This document shows, piece by piece, positions 1 to 10,933 of a stretch of DNA of 64,000 nt. The translations under genes were made by a program, and so were the position numbers. Origin of the DNA: Hymenopellis radicata. Lineage: Eukaryota > Basidiomycota > Agaricomycetes > Agaricales > Physalacriaceae. Under the pieces are notes generated by a model that ran no database searches, was not told the DNA's origin, and worked only from the letters and a program-made list of their open reading frames with translations. The stretch's first letter is position 1, and every line of letters begins with the position of its first letter. The stretch spans positions 62,001 through 126,000 of the forward strand of contig JADNRX010000086.1 in NCBI GenBank assembly GCA_015501595.1, in the 5' to 3' direction.

Positions 1-181
1 TGTTGATATGGCGCATCATACTACGTTTTGGATGTGGATTGACGTCGATATTTAGGCCAGAACAATCTGGCCTGCTGCTATCTGGATTTCGACTATGCCA
101 TGTACGCGGGTTCATCTTACCGTCCGAGTCGTGGCTGACGCGCTTTTTAGTTGTATGACGGCATGTCCGAAAACCTGCTAG
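1..181 (+). CDS. Small secreted cysteine-rich protein SSP1, left copy, 5' end outside window
   Basis: Only the 3' part is inside the window. The window opens in intron 3. Exon 4 is 56-101, encoding the Cys-Cys-Tyr block, and exon 5 is 151-181, ending in a CMTAC-PKTC tail and TAG at 179-181. The intron between them (102-150) has a GTACGC donor and a TTTTTAG acceptor. Exon sizes (46 and 31 nt) are identical to the complete inverted partner at 25,903-26,308, and the reading frame is intact. Function is unknown; see that partner for the full protein. Confidence 0.7.
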
Positions 182-428
182 GCTCAACGTGGAGGAGTGA
201 CGGTGAGGGTAATGGTGGCGGTATCATGTGCGCGAATGCGTGGCGCGTGTCAGAATTGAAGAAAGGTTTTGGACTTTGGTTGCTCATGATATGATCTATG
301 AATGCACCTGTCGCCCGAGCTTTCATACTCTCTTTCTCCATCCCAAGGACTAAGTATGTCATCATTCTTAAGTAACGTGCGCCACATGTCTCGTATCGTC
401 TTGAAACATGCCACGAGCACCAACTGCG

Positions 429-881
429 ATGTTAAAATTGGCGACTATCGTTATCACGGCACCGTTCCTTTTTCGTGTTGCCACTGCGCAGGAAAACACG
501 CCTGGCTTATTCGAGCAATGTGAGTGGGGTTTCTTGTGATGGAATTTGAGCCTCGCTGATTTAGATATCGTAGGCGGGAACTTTATCACGACAGTGAGTG
601 TCCCTTCTCTTGAGTTCGCTTTCTTGTGCTGATGGTTATCCTGATATAGGAGAAATGTAAGCCCGGGCGCTTACTGATGTGGCGCCTTACATGTTTACAG
701 CGGAGACTGATAGGCAAAGACAACATGCCCTGCTGCTATCTGGCCGCCGACTATGGGATGTATGTGGTTCTATCCTGCAGTGTTAATCATGACCGACGTG
801 CTTTTCAGCTGTATGGTGGCATGTCCGAAAGCCTGCGCTTGCGTGGCTTCCCCTGAAGCGGGGGGATCTGGTGTGGTATAA
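429..881 (+). CDS. Small secreted cysteine-rich protein SSP2, left copy
   Basis: Five exons: 429-519, 574-593, 650-656, 714-759, 809-881, all joined by GT-AG introns of about 50 nt; predicted 78 aa. The first 21 residues (MLKLATIVITAPF...ATAQ) form a signal peptide, so the product should be secreted. The mature part carries C-x9-C-x5-CC-x8-C-x3-C-x3-C-x-C. The 7-nt exon 3 is chosen because it leaves a canonical GTAAG donor that also keeps frame; an alternative donor 12-18 nt downstream lacks GT in this copy. Function is unknown. The spaced CC motif resembles small cystine-knot-like proteins, and the CGG start also recalls CBM1 modules, but neither assignment is secure. The mirror copy is at 25,310-25,766. 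Confidence 0.72.
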
Positions 882-1303
882 CACGCACAAACCTGTGGCG
901 ATTGTACGAATTGAGAGGTCTTTAATTTCTATCACAATTCTGAGAACTGTCATCTTACTTCTGTCGTTGATTATTCGTCAACCTCTCAGGGATTTGACAG
1001 CGCTCCCTTTTGTTCTCCTCTCATCGTGCCGGCGGCGTTAGTCTGGGTATCGCCCTTGCATTACGCTAGCACTGTTGATGTTCTGGATCGATTCGGGGAG
1101 GGATGCAGTGCAACTGGTAGGTCCAGCCCACATGATATTCGATTCGACGGGCGGAAAATGTTCCGTTGGTGAGTGTTAAGCGCGTCGAGACCGTCTGTGA
1201 TCCAGGGCTCATCGTCGTCGACAACCACGCTCAGTCGACAATGCAACCATACTGATGTACAGACATTTCGCACAGCTTTATCGTCACCTAGGGATCCGTC
1301 TTG

Positions 1304-1314
1304 TATATATAAAG
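1304..1314 (+). promoter_or_regulatory. TATA box of SSP3, left copy
   Basis: TATATATAAAG lies about 75 nt upstream of the SSP3 start at 1,388. The same box is conserved in the inverted copy (minus strand, 24,870-24,880), which supports both the promoter and the hand-built gene model. Confidence 0.6.
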
Positions 1315-1387
1315 AGCCTGCATGGAGCGGTAGTTCCTTAGCACAGCAGGTCTGTACTCAGAGGACGGGATCTTCTTCCACACGACC

Positions 1388-1894
1388 ATGCTTCTATTCG
1401 GTGTCTTTACTCTTGCTCTTTTCTCTTTCTCATTCGGAGCGCGCACTATGAGAAGGGAAACGCTTCCCGTGGTTGAACGTGGAAAACAATGTGAGCATCA
1501 TGCATATTTGCCTTGAGAAACTCACGATGAATCACAGGCAGTACTGTCGCTGGAAAGGTTTGCCTATCCAGCTTCTTTAGATCGTAGCTGATTAGATGTT
1601 TACTACTAGGTTGCGACATGTAAGTTTCTCAACACATTCATCTTCGCACCTCGTCTCATTTCAACGTCAATAGGTGCGTCTGGCCTTCAGTGCTGTCCTG
1701 TCAAGGTGGGCGTGGCGGATAACAGCGTGTAAGCCGGTCAGATCATTGTCCTACAATGATGGTAGCTCACAACATGCCGTAGATGCATGACCGCTTGCCC
1801 ATTACCAGTGAAGAACCCGCAGTACCGGTGTGACGGAAGGGTATTGGGACGAATTCTCGGACGAGCGATAGGTTGTAGTGCCTTTTGTGTCTGA
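1388..1894 (+). CDS. Small secreted cysteine-rich protein SSP3, left copy, shifted tail
   Basis: Five exons: 1,388-1,490, 1,538-1,557, 1,610-1,619, 1,674-1,728, 1,783-1,894. The signal peptide begins MLLFGVFTLALFSFSFGA. The mature core has C-x9-C-x5-CC-x11-C-x3-C, the same framework and same exon phases as SSP1/SSP2, including a 20-nt exon 2 and a 10-nt exon 3 ending at a GTAAGT donor. In exon 5, shortly after the last core cysteine, this copy lacks single bases that its mirror copy (24,306-24,795) has, so the tail is read in another frame and ends at TGA 1,892-1,894 with extra cysteines. The right copy probably keeps the ancestral tail. No function is known. Confidence 0.68.
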
Positions 1895-2161
1895 CATGTA
1901 GATGTCCGAAGTCGAGTGTTGAGACGAGCTTGGGATAGACCAATTGAACGCGCCGCATTTCTCTGTTGGATTCGTAAGCCGATGGCCAAGTTAGAGGAGC
2001 AGCCGAGGAGCAGCAAGTCTCTCCTAGCTTGATCTCAAAACTCGGCCTAGATCAACTTGCTCAAAGAAACGCGCACGATATTTGACGAGGAATGGAACAG
2101 AACATAAACCGCAATGAAAATTAAAAGTATGGCGATCGGTTACAGAGTCAAGGACTTGTGG

Positions 2162-3573
2162 TTACATCTGCAGTGCCCTCTGCAAAGTTGCTCCCTCCAA
2201 AAGAATACCCTCATCCGTATCAACCCCACACCACGCTCCACAACGCCTAGTCAGCACACAAACCGCGTCCGTATATATACCCTTTTCAAGGAGCTCGGCA
2301 GCTGCCACCCATTCAGCGCCATCTCCATATCACCCATCCCACTCGTAACCTCCAAATTTTCCAAATGCGTTAGGCCCGATAGATCGAAAGCCACTACAAA
2401 ACAGATGAGCACATCTCGAGCATAGAGAATGAGGAAACCACTAACCATTGCGTTTCACAAAGCTCAGCCTCACATCCTTCAGAGTTTCCATATTCCTTTG
2501 GATGAGCGGAGTCGCCTCCCCGACACGACATGTCGACAGAACGTTAGCGCTCTCCAATTCCAGACTCTCCAGCGTCCCCACGATGTTATCCCCCAACCAG
2601 CGCACAAAATGATTATTCCACCCGACCACGCGCAGGGTGCGTAAACACGGCATAGCCAGTCTGAGCTTGTGCAACCCAGATAGCGATGCGTCCGGTAAAT
2701 CCAATCCACCCGATGCAAGCTCAATACTGAGTCCGGCGAGGCGCGGGAAAGAACCGGAAAGCACGCGCATGAAGCTCATGATGTCCTGATACGAGGCGCA
2801 GATAACCTTAAGGCTGGCAAGATCCTGGAAGCACTGGGCGAAGAGTCCGACAACTTACAAGGGATGGCTCTTCTCAACCACCCCCGACCGAAGCATGACA
2901 TGCTTAGCATTAAGGACACGGAGCAACTTGCTATAGGACCGCGCACAAGAAGATTTGCCGTTGGCGGAGTTATCGTCAAACGGTACATCGCTGTAGGTAC
3001 TGGGACTCGGCTGGTCACACAGACACGATGATGGTGGTCTTAAGACGAGGTGCACATTCGGAGCCTATGTACCCTATAACATCCCTGCATACCCGTGTCC
3101 GTACAGCCTAATCGAGACCTACATCGATGTAGGTACTGGGACTCGGCTGGTCACACAGACACGATGATGGTGGTCTTAAGACGAGGTGCACATTCGGAGC
3201 CTATGTACCCTATAACATCCCTGCATACCCGTGTCCGTACAGCCTAATCGAGACCTACATCGCCGACGAGTGTTAGGCCGGTAATGGACGGGGAAAGCGT
3301 CTCACGCGACGAGTGCAGAAGCTTTACGAGCTCCTTGGCGCGAGAAGGGGATGAGACGAGGAGCGTCAAAGGCGGTAGATGATGACGGCTGATGTTGTTC
3401 CAAGTGGGGTGGACGAGTGCGCACGACAAAAGGGTGGCTTTGTCGTCGGCCAGGTAGGCAATGATAAGATCAAGGAGCTCCTGCGGTACAAGCCCGAATG
3501 GGCCTGTACTAGTAGAGGAGCGGTGGGTGTGAGTGAGTTTATTGATGAAATTGCGGATGATGTTGAGAGCCAT
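2162..3573 (-). pseudogene. F-box protein F1, left copy, disrupted
   Basis: The start is the ATG at 3,573 (MALNIIRNFINKL); a longer reading would need a TTG and would overlap the TATA box. The F-box is intact here (VPQELLDLIIAYLADDKATL) and is followed by leucine-rich sequence like that of F-box/LRR adaptors of SCF ubiquitin ligases. The frame then breaks twice: two tandem 136-bp units (2,992-3,263) sit in the coding sequence and bring a stop, and near 2,850-2,873 there is an indel relative to the right copy. The final exon, ending with TAA at 2,162-2,164, is preserved. The right copy has a different, non-overlapping lesion. Confidence 0.8.
2992..3263. repeat. Two tandem 136-bp units inserted in F1
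   Basis: Two nearly identical head-to-tail units, 2,992-3,127 and 3,128-3,263, absent from the mirror copy where the sequence runs straight through (GGCGATGTACCG). The junction between units contains the perfect 18-nt palindrome ACCTACATCGATGTAGGT. No terminal inverted repeats or coding capacity were seen, so the origin is unclear. Confidence 0.85.
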
Positions 3574-3599
3574 GATAGAAGTGTTGAACGAAAGAGAGC

Positions 3600-4700
3600 G
3601 GTCGAAATCGTTCTTTATAAACAAAACTTGGTATAGGGGTCATGGGCGCACCGCCTCCTGAACGAGATCGAAGCCTTCTTCTTGAGACTTTAAAAGTCTT
3701 AATCATCCTCGTAGTACGTCGGTGATTGGGCGATTCGAGACGTCCCACGGCTAAACCAAAGAAGACATTTAGAAACAATACATCATGGACGAAAAGAGCT
3801 CCTACCATCAGAACACGAAAAATCCGAGACGTGTGCACTCTAACACTACTTCCTCCGTCACGATATCGCGATCAAGAGGCGTTGAACGCAAGCATGGTAG
3901 AGATTGGGACCTTGGGTAGAGGACAACGCCATCACCGTACGCGCTTGCGCTCGCACGTCGCTCCTCGTCCTAGTTGCTCGGGATTCGTTATCGATTGCAG
4001 GACATACAGCCACGCTGTATTGCGTGAATGTCTCCTGCCCCGGCTAGGTGCGACGTCTGGTTCGACTGACATGCCATGCGTCCGTTCCGTACAAGGCAGT
4101 TGACGAAGGAATAGTAAGTGACGATGTGGAGTGCTTCGTGTCTTCACGTCTAGCGAGTTTGGAGCACAATAGTTTCGTGGATTGGATGATCCATGTCACG
4201 CTGACGAGCGCGAACGATGCTATGGCAGCGAAGGGCGACTAGTGATGGAATACATGGGGCTGCCAGTAGCTTCATGTTCAGCACGGATAGCAGATTCCTA
4301 GTCCGCACAGCGCGTCGCATCACCGTCGTCGGTGTCGGCGCGAGTCTTAGAACTCGCTGGACGTAGACTGCTGGAGCGCACATTAGGCGAAAAGGGAGCT
4401 GGCGTCTCGGGTGCGTGATGGAGGTCCGCGATTGCCCGAGGCTTGCATTTTTGGCGACACGTATTCTTGAACATAGACGTTGATTGCTGTATGCCCCGGT
4501 ATCATGGCGTCGATAAATGTGCTAGCTGCAAAAAAATCTGAGGATTGAGCCAAGCTACGTAGTACAACCCAACTATACATACCCTCGGATATAATCATCT
4601 GGTGGTCGGGAGTCGCGACGACATTTTGTGTTGGCGGTGGTGGTGGTAAATCGCAACCTCGGAACTCCGCTCTCCCGATTGGACGCATCCCATTTAGGCA
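3600..4700 (-). other. Conserved block X, left copy, coding content unclear
   Basis: About 1.1 kb conserved in inverted orientation at 21.8-22.8 kb. On the right, a two-exon reading frame can be built. Here the corresponding ATG is followed after nine codons by TGA because of a deletion, so no intact protein exists in this copy. An internal stretch (about 4,260-4,420) is present here but deleted on the right. No family is recognised. Confidence 0.45.
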
Positions 4701-4869
4701 ATCACCTTCAGACTACGTCTGCTGGGCCCCCACTGCCGCTTATCGCGCGCTCTAAGGGCGACCTCGCGGCGAGTACAAGACATTCTGGCTAGTAAAACCC
4801 GAGCGGAATTTGAGGCTGAGGCAGTAAGTATTCGACGTATTCCAGGATTAGTCTCTTCTAAACAGACTA

Positions 4870-5102
4870 CTGTCCAATTTCGATCAATTCGTCGCACCAT
4901 GTGACGTGTGACCGGTGCGACGAAATTTCGGTTTCGTCGAATTTCCTTATATAGTAATTGCCGATGCGGCGGAGCCGCGTCGGGAGGCCGGCGGGGGCCC
5001 CGCCAGGGTGTTCTGAGCGAAATTTTCAGTGACAACTGTGACATTTCGTCGTTTCGTCGGTCGCTGTGACCTGTGACCGACGAATTGATCGAAATGCCAC
5101 AG
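4870..5102. mobile_element. MITE-like element M5, TA target
   Basis: A 233-bp element whose ends read CTGTCCAATTTCGATCAATT and, inverted, CTGTGGCATTTCGATCAATT. TA dinucleotides flank it at 4,868-4,869 and 5,103-5,104. Internally it has ATATAGTAATT and a GC-rich central hairpin, like the other CTGT elements in this window. It encodes nothing and would depend on a transposase from elsewhere, presumably of the TA-targeting Tc1/mariner type. Confidence 0.8.
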
Positions 5103-5104
5103 TA

Positions 5105-5348
5105 CTGTAGCGTTTCGACCGTATATTCTCATATCGGGTCACGGAGCCTCACGAACCGAACCTATACATATTGCATATTGCATCACGGAGCCTCCTGGCC
5201 AGGCACAGGCATCCAAAAGTGGAAATTTCAGGTCCCGCCTGCAGCGGGCCTGTCCAAATAAGGGAATTTAAGGGTCTACGAACCTATTTGCTGTAAGTTC
5301 ACAGCATATCGGGTCACAAGCCGCGAACCTACGGTTGAAACGCTACAG
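5105..5348. mobile_element. MITE-like element M6, TA target
   Basis: A 244-bp element directly next to M5, sharing the TA at 5,103-5,104; the other TA is 5,349-5,350. The ends are CTGTAGCGTTTCGACCGTA and, inverted, CTGTAGCGTTTCAACCGTAG. Non-coding. The flank beyond 5,350 is the conserved 3' region of the F2/F3 F-box genes. Confidence 0.8.
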
Positions 5349-6159
5349 TACATCCGCGTGCGCGTCAAGTTCAATTGGACCTGTGAAGCGCACTGGCAGG
5401 AATAAGCATTGCACGACCTTCGGCACTGTGTTGAGAATGGAATGCATGTGGACAATCTGACGTGTTCTTTGGCAAAGTAAACATGAGTGCAATTTGGTGG
5501 GCCTGGATAACGAAATCTCTTCCATCACGTCTCACTCCCAAATCCTTTCTGGTTCCGGCGTTCGCCCAAGCCAAATCTGATAATCATACATATACGTTTC
5601 TGCTTTTCAAATCAGTAACACGCAAGGCAAACGAGCCATGATACGAACCGATAACTTCTATCAAGACATTGATCTGACCGCGATATTCGCCTACCAGGGT
5701 CTGCCATCTGGTGTCGTCCTCAACCTTCGAAAATCGATGGTACGGCCCTTGAGCCCCAGTGAGAAGTCAGTCTAGGGAGATCGCCGAGGTGGTGCTATGA
5801 TTTGGTAGGGTTTAGATTTCCCTATGAATTCCTTGTAAATCTTGGCTAGAATGGAACAGTTTTGATGAGTTAGATACCAGAAACTAGTGCTTGCGGGGCT
5901 ACAATAGGAATGCTTAGTTCATATCAGGTTCCTATTCATTTCGGTTTCTCTGGGGTTTGTACACGTATTGTTGCATTTGAATGGAATTCATAATTGACGA
6001 ACAGGTAGTAGACAAGGGGGTACAGTATTTCAATAGCTCTACTACATTCTATAGACAAGTTACCGAGAGATGGGACGAAACTCGCTGACAAGGGTACCTC
6101 GATGTCTTCATGTCGTTGACGAGGCAATGCTGTCGTGCTCGCAGAAGTTGGGTGCATCC

Positions 6160-6500
6160 TCGTTATGCAGCGGTTGCTGTCCTCGTTATGCGGTGCTCGC
6201 TGTCCTCGTCCTTGACATTCGTTGTGTGGTGCTTGCGGTCCTCGTCCTCCTCGGCGTTGTCGCTCGTAAGGCAGTGCTCGTGGTCTCGTCCTCGTCGGTG
6301 TCGGCGCTCGTAAGGCAGTGCTCGTCCTCGTCCTAGTCCCCGGCCTTGTCCTCGTCCTCGTTTCCATTGCAGACAGGCAAGTACAGGCCATAGTGTCAGG
6401 GTGTCTCGTCCTCGGCGGCGGCTCCTGGTAGTATTGCAGTCAGTCGTTGTCCAGCGGTTCCTTCGCGTCGCAACACGGCCTCGTCCACGTCCTCGACTCT
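6160..6500. repeat. CTCGTC-type low-complexity tract
   Basis: Imperfect short repeats of CTCGTC/CTCGTCCTCG lie inside the hAT-like element. They open long arginine-rich reading frames on both strands that look artefactual. Confidence 0.75.
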
Positions 6501-6756
6501 GGGTCCTCTTCATGTCCTTGGCGTTGTCGTGGCGGGTGTCTGAGTGCGATAGACAGTGGAAGTTCGCAGTGGAAGTTCGAGGGCAAATGCAGCATGGTGG
6601 TGGCAGAGGACAAGTCAAACCAACTTGCACGTGTGTCATGTGTAGCGAAATCAGATTCATTGACATAAGCATTGGATTGTGCGACTCAACGTTGACTGTC
6701 CTGCATATCCTGTTTGTCCATAGAGTAGCCTAGGTAAAATCACTCAAGAGCAGGTA

Positions 6757-7011
6757 CTGTACTCTTTCGACCGCATTTTCACATAACGCGTCACGCGGGT
6801 CTGTGAAGCGAAGATCCAGGTACAGCATAACGCATCACGGACCCCAAAACTTGTTAGTGTTCGCTTAAATAGGCAATTTTTTCGCTCCGGCTGGCGCCGG
6901 AGCCTCCATATATAGTAATTCACATGATTTTTGTGCCTAATGAAGATGTTCGCTACATCTTCATGACCATAACGTGTCACAGGCCGTGAAGATACGGTCG
7001 AAAGAGTACAG
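6757..7011. mobile_element. MITE-like element M1, TA target
   Basis: A 255-bp element flanked by TA at 6,755-6,756 and 7,012-7,013. The termini are CTGTACTCTTTCGACCG and its inverse with few changes. It is nested inside the hAT-like element. A nearly identical copy of the same length is at 56,913-57,167, which suggests recent movement. Confidence 0.88.
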
Positions 7012-9105
7012 TACTCCGACATCTTGCCGATATCCTTGATTCTCATAGATTTCCATAGGCTTTCGATCGAGTTCCTTGTTTACGCTTTATTGAGCTAGCT
7101 TTCCCTAGACAGACTTCTCACTGGGCTTGAGCCCTGGTACGATAACATTTTTCCTTTTTTCTGGGCTGATAAACCCGCACGTGAGTCCATACACGAGCAG
7201 CGGCCGGGTCTGGCCGAGCCAGCATTACGGAGAGACTTGGGAAGATCCTAAAGATGTCGTCCGGGTCGAGTGACGAGTCGACCTGGGTCAGAAGGGTTAC
7301 ATTCTCAAGTAAGGAGAAGGGAGAGTCGGTGGTGGGCGGTCTAGTGAGGAAGGAGAATACGCCCACGGATACATCCAAGCGAACACGGCGACTCGGTGGA
7401 ACATAGACTGTGGAGTCATATCTGAGGTCCTGTTCAAGCCGAAAAGATACAAGTTGAGGAAAGTGGTCGGCTACATGTCGAAGACCATCCAAGGTCCTGG
7501 AGGCGATGGCGTTGCGTATATTCAAAGAAATGATGGTACACTTGGATCGCGCAACCAGCGATTGAATCAAATGTGGGGATAGTACTGGATCGTCTCTCGA
7601 GTCAGGCCGAGACTCAAACACGCACAGCTTGGAGAGCGACGGCAGGACCAACCAATGTCCAAGCTGAGACGAAGCGAAAAGTGTGATCTCCTCCAGACGA
7701 GGAAGCTCCACGATGATCGGTTGATCCAGGACCGGCACATCGAAGTATCCATAGGATTCTTGACACACTAAAGTTTTCAGTTGGTCTGCTTTCTGCAACC
7801 CGACCAGAACGTGGTGCACCAGCAGATCCTTGTCTCCTCCTCCATCGACAGTGAAATCCGCGTCGAGGAGACGCGACCATGGCAATTCTACCAGAATCGT
7901 GTTCTTTGGTGTGATGAATACTTTTGTGAGCTTGGGTGCGTCTCGAAATGCGGTACAACGAGAGGGCGGGGGCCGTAACCATTGAAGACTATAACGGTGA
8001 GCGTCTCCAGCGAGTCTAGTCTGTCATGAAGCGGGTCGAGTAAGGACAAATCCCCATCATCGGGGGATACAATACACAGTGACTTCCACCGAGGCGCCGT
8101 GTGAAAAAGCGCGGAAAGAATGTCTTGGATTTCGTCGTCAATTCTCGACCGGGAGATGCCTGAGCACGTCAACGAGATGTGCAGGGGAAAGTTTTGGGCG
8201 AGTACGAGAAACTGGTCCAGTGCAGAACGCCATCGCCATGACGAAGCCGCGTGTCCGTTGGCAGTCCTGTCCCGCCCGGAGTTAGCGGGCGAGATATTGA
8301 CCTCGAGCCGCGACCAGAGGACGCTTGTGCCAAGGGCAGCGGCGCGCCATGCACGCGAAACATGGGCAAGTCGAAGGGCGGGGTGTTTAGCATCCGGGCG
8401 CAGTTCGAAGCCTCTATTATTATACGACTGGGCGTCATGATCAAGAACAAAGATATGTTGAAGGATTTCGGGGGGTGCATCGGAGGCGCCAAGTGGAGTC
8501 GTCAGAGACTGATCCATTAGATCTAAAATGAGCTTGAATATGGAGTACGAGGAACAGACTCGAACAGACCTGGTCTGGGAAGATCCGGGAGCGATATGAG
8601 CTCCGACTGTTCACTTAGCCTGGAAATTTTTTTTGAAGACGAGGACACTGGTAGGGTATGGGACGTACTGCAATCGCGATGATGGGAGTAAGTAAAAGAG
8701 TTGGGGATGATCGTACGTTACGTATAGCATGGCCACCTTCTCATTATTAATCGAGCTGTCGTCTCGCCTTCTAGCCAGTCCGTTTGATACAAGGCAGTCG
8801 TACGCGTGAGTGGCTGACGTTCTTTCCGAGTGTTGCGTGCTTGATAGACGGGAGAGATGACTTGTCGGACATACGACATCCGCGTGCGCGTCAAGTTCAA
8901 TTGGATGTGTGAAGCGACCATCGCTGGCAGGAATAACTGTTGCGCGATGTGTTGAGAATGCAATGCATGTGGTCAATCTGACGTGTTCTTTAGCAAAGTA
9001 AACATAAATGCAATTTGGTGAGCCTGGATAATAAAAATCTGTTCTATCACGTCTCACTGCCAGAAATTTCCTGGTTCTGGCGTTCGCCCAAGCCAAACCT
9101 GATAA

Positions 9106-10638
9106 TCATACTCCGACGTTGAAATACCTACCTTTCAAGTCAGTGACATACAAGGTGGCAAAGGAGCTACGATACGGACCGATAACTTCTATCAAGACAT
9201 TGAGCTGACCATGATAGCCATCTGTCAGCGTCTGCCATCTGGCGTCGTCCTCAACCTCCGAATATCGATGGTAGGGCCCTTGAACGCTGTCCTCGCTAAA
9301 CAGTTTCTGCATTTGTGCAGACCGATAAACCCGCGCGTGAGCGTATACACGAGCAGTGGCTGAGTCTGGCTGAGTCTGGCGCAAAGCTAGCATTCCGGAG
9401 AGACTTGGGAAGATCCTGAAGAGGTCATCCGGCTCGAGTGACTTAAAACGGAATGAAAGGGATACATTCTGAAGTAAAGGGAAGAGGTGCGAACTTGTGA
9501 GGAGGGAGAAAACGTGAAGGGGTATATCACCTTCATTGAAGGCTGCTTCCCTGTGTTCTAGCCGAAGGGATACAAGCTGAGGAAGATGGTAGGCTACATC
9601 TCGAAGACCATCTACGGTGCTGGAGGCGAAGGCATCGGATATGGTCAAAGACACGATATTACACTTGGATCGCACAACCAGCGATTGTATCCACTGTGCC
9701 GAAGGTGCTAGATCGCCTTCCGAAAAAAGAAGAGAATCATAAATGCGCAGCTTGGAGAGCGACGGTACGACCAATCGATGCACAAGCTGAGACGACGTGA
9801 AAAGTGTTATCTCCTCAAGACAAGGAAGCTCCACGTCGGCCATGATTGGCGTGTTTTGGTATCTATGCCATTCTCGACAACTTAGAGTTTTCAGTTGATC
9901 TGCTTTCTGCAGTCCAACAAGAAAGTCCTGCATAATCAGAGCAAACTGATCGGCCTCGCGGCCTCCCGAAAGAATTTCATCGAAAGTGAAACCCACATGG
10001 AGGAGATGCGACCATGGCAGCTCTACCAGAATGACGTTCTCCGTTGAGATGCTCAGAAGTTTCGGGGCATCGCGAAAGGCGGTAAAGTGAGAGAGCGAGA
10101 ATGGGATATCGTGGCCAGAGACTATAACGTGTAGCTTCTCCAGAGAGTCCAGCCTATCATGAAGCGGATCGAGGAAGGACCAGTCGCCATCCTCCTCATC
10201 CCAGACCACTCGGAGGCAAAGAGACAGCGACTTCCACCGAGGGGCCGTATGAAGGAGTGCGGCAACGATGGCCTGGATTTCCTCATCAGTCCTCCACCGG
10301 GGCATGCCTGAGAACGCCAACAAGATGTGGAGGGGAAAGTCTTGGGCGAGTACGAGAAACTGGTCCAACGCTGAACGCCACTGCCATGCGCTTCCGTTGA
10401 CACAGACCTTCATGAAATTTGGATTGATGTCGGCCTCGAGGCGCGACCAGAGGACGCTTGTGCCAAGAGCAGCGGCGCGCCATGCACGCGAAACATGGGC
10501 AAGTCGAAGCGCAGGGTGCTTAGCACCCGGGCGAAAACAGAAGCCTCGATATGACTCAGCGTCAAGAGTGAAAATGTGTTGGAGGATTTCGACGGGTGCG
10601 CTGGAGGCGCCAAGTGGAGTCGGAGGAGACTGATCCAT
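9106..10638 (-). CDS. F-box protein F2, left copy
   Basis: A single long exon, 510 aa, starting at ATG 10,638 (MDQSPPTPLGASSAPVEIL); an upstream in-frame TTG is not used because the TATA-like GTATACAC and the ATG of F3 both point to MDQS. The F-box is at residues 12-60, with HVSRAWRAAALGTSVLWSRLE, followed by a leucine-rich C-terminal region with repeated L-x2-L motifs. Such proteins bring substrates to SCF (Skp1-cullin-F-box) ubiquitin ligases; the substrate is unknown. The frame is open to the end (GRYFNVGV). A weak 34-nt intron could alternatively join a short further exon in the conserved downstream 230 bp. This is the least damaged of the three F2-type copies. Confidence 0.85.
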   Translation of the reverse strand: MDQSPPTPLGASSAPVEILQHIFTLDAESYRGFCFRPGAKHPALRLAHVSRAWRAAALGTSVLWSRLEADINPNFMKVCVNGSAWQWRSALDQFLVLAQDFPLHILLAFSGMPRWRTDEEIQAIVAALLHTAPRWKSLSLCLRVVWDEEDGDWSFLDPLHDRLDSLEKLHVIVSGHDIPFSLSHFTAFRDAPKLLSISTENVILVELPWSHLLHVGFTFDEILSGGREADQFALIMQDFLVGLQKADQLKTLSCREWHRYQNTPIMADVELPCLEEITLFTSSQLVHRLVVPSLSKLRIYDSLLFSEGDLAPSAQWIQSLVVRSKCNIVSLTISDAFASSTVDGLRDVAYHLPQLVSLRLEHREAAFNEGDIPLHVFSLLTSSHLFPLLQNVSLSFRFKSLEPDDLFRIFPSLSGMLALRQTQPDSATARVYAHARVYRSAQMQKLFSEDSVQGPYHRYSEVEDDARWQTLTDGYHGQLNVLIEVIGPYRSSFATLYVTDLKGRYFNVGV

Positions 10639-10933
10639 TGGATCTGTAGAAATTAACTTCAATCAGCGTGTATACGGAGTACTATGATCAAAATCGAACA
10701 GACCTGGTCTGGGAAGATCTTGGGCGATATGAGCTCCCAGTGTGCACTTGGCTTCCTGAAAATTCTTTGTAAACACGAGGATGAGGACAATGGCAGGCTA
10801 GCGTATGAGACGTACTCCAACTATGATGATGGTAGTCGAAGGAAAGCTGCAGCGCACGTGGCCATGTCATTGATCGGTTAATTTCCGTGGACGATGAAAA
10901 GACTGGGTATTTTAGAGAACTTCAATAAACATC

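Larger units (their letters stand above)
5756..7125. mobile_element. Non-autonomous hAT-like element, 1.37 kb, 8-bp target duplication
   Basis: The ends are inverted repeats: CCAGTGAGAAGTCAGTCTAG at the left and the inverse of CCAGTGAGAAGTCTGTCTAG at the right. The 8-bp duplication CTTGAGCC is perfect at 5,748-5,755 and 7,126-7,133. CAGTG-type termini with an 8-bp duplication are characteristic of hAT elements. No transposase is encoded. The body contains an imperfect CTCGTC-rich low-complexity tract (about 6,160-6,500) and a nested TA MITE near the right end. The insertion splits the coding sequence of F3. Confidence 0.88.
5584..8517 (-). pseudogene. F-box protein F3 (tandem copy of F2), interrupted by a transposon
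   Basis: The start is ATG 8,517 (MDQSLTTPLGASDAPPEIL). The F-box region, with the RLAHVSRAWRAAALGTSVLW motif typical of agaric F-box proteins, is intact. A one-base frameshift near 7,945 separates it from the leucine-rich part (7,885-7,134). A 1.37-kb hAT-like element (5,756-7,125) interrupts the C-terminal coding region. The missing C-terminus continues in frame beyond the element from about 5,745 to the TGA at 5,584-5,586 and aligns with the end of F2. It is a tandem duplicate of F2 found only on the left arm. Confidence 0.85.

Noticed and set aside
1388..1894. Hydrophobin assignment for SSP3
   Set aside because: Hydrophobins have eight cysteines with two CC pairs; this family has one CC and a C-x3-C end.
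6163..6672. Arginine-rich long frames on both strands
   Set aside because: They are produced by the CTCGTC low-complexity tract within the hAT-like element.
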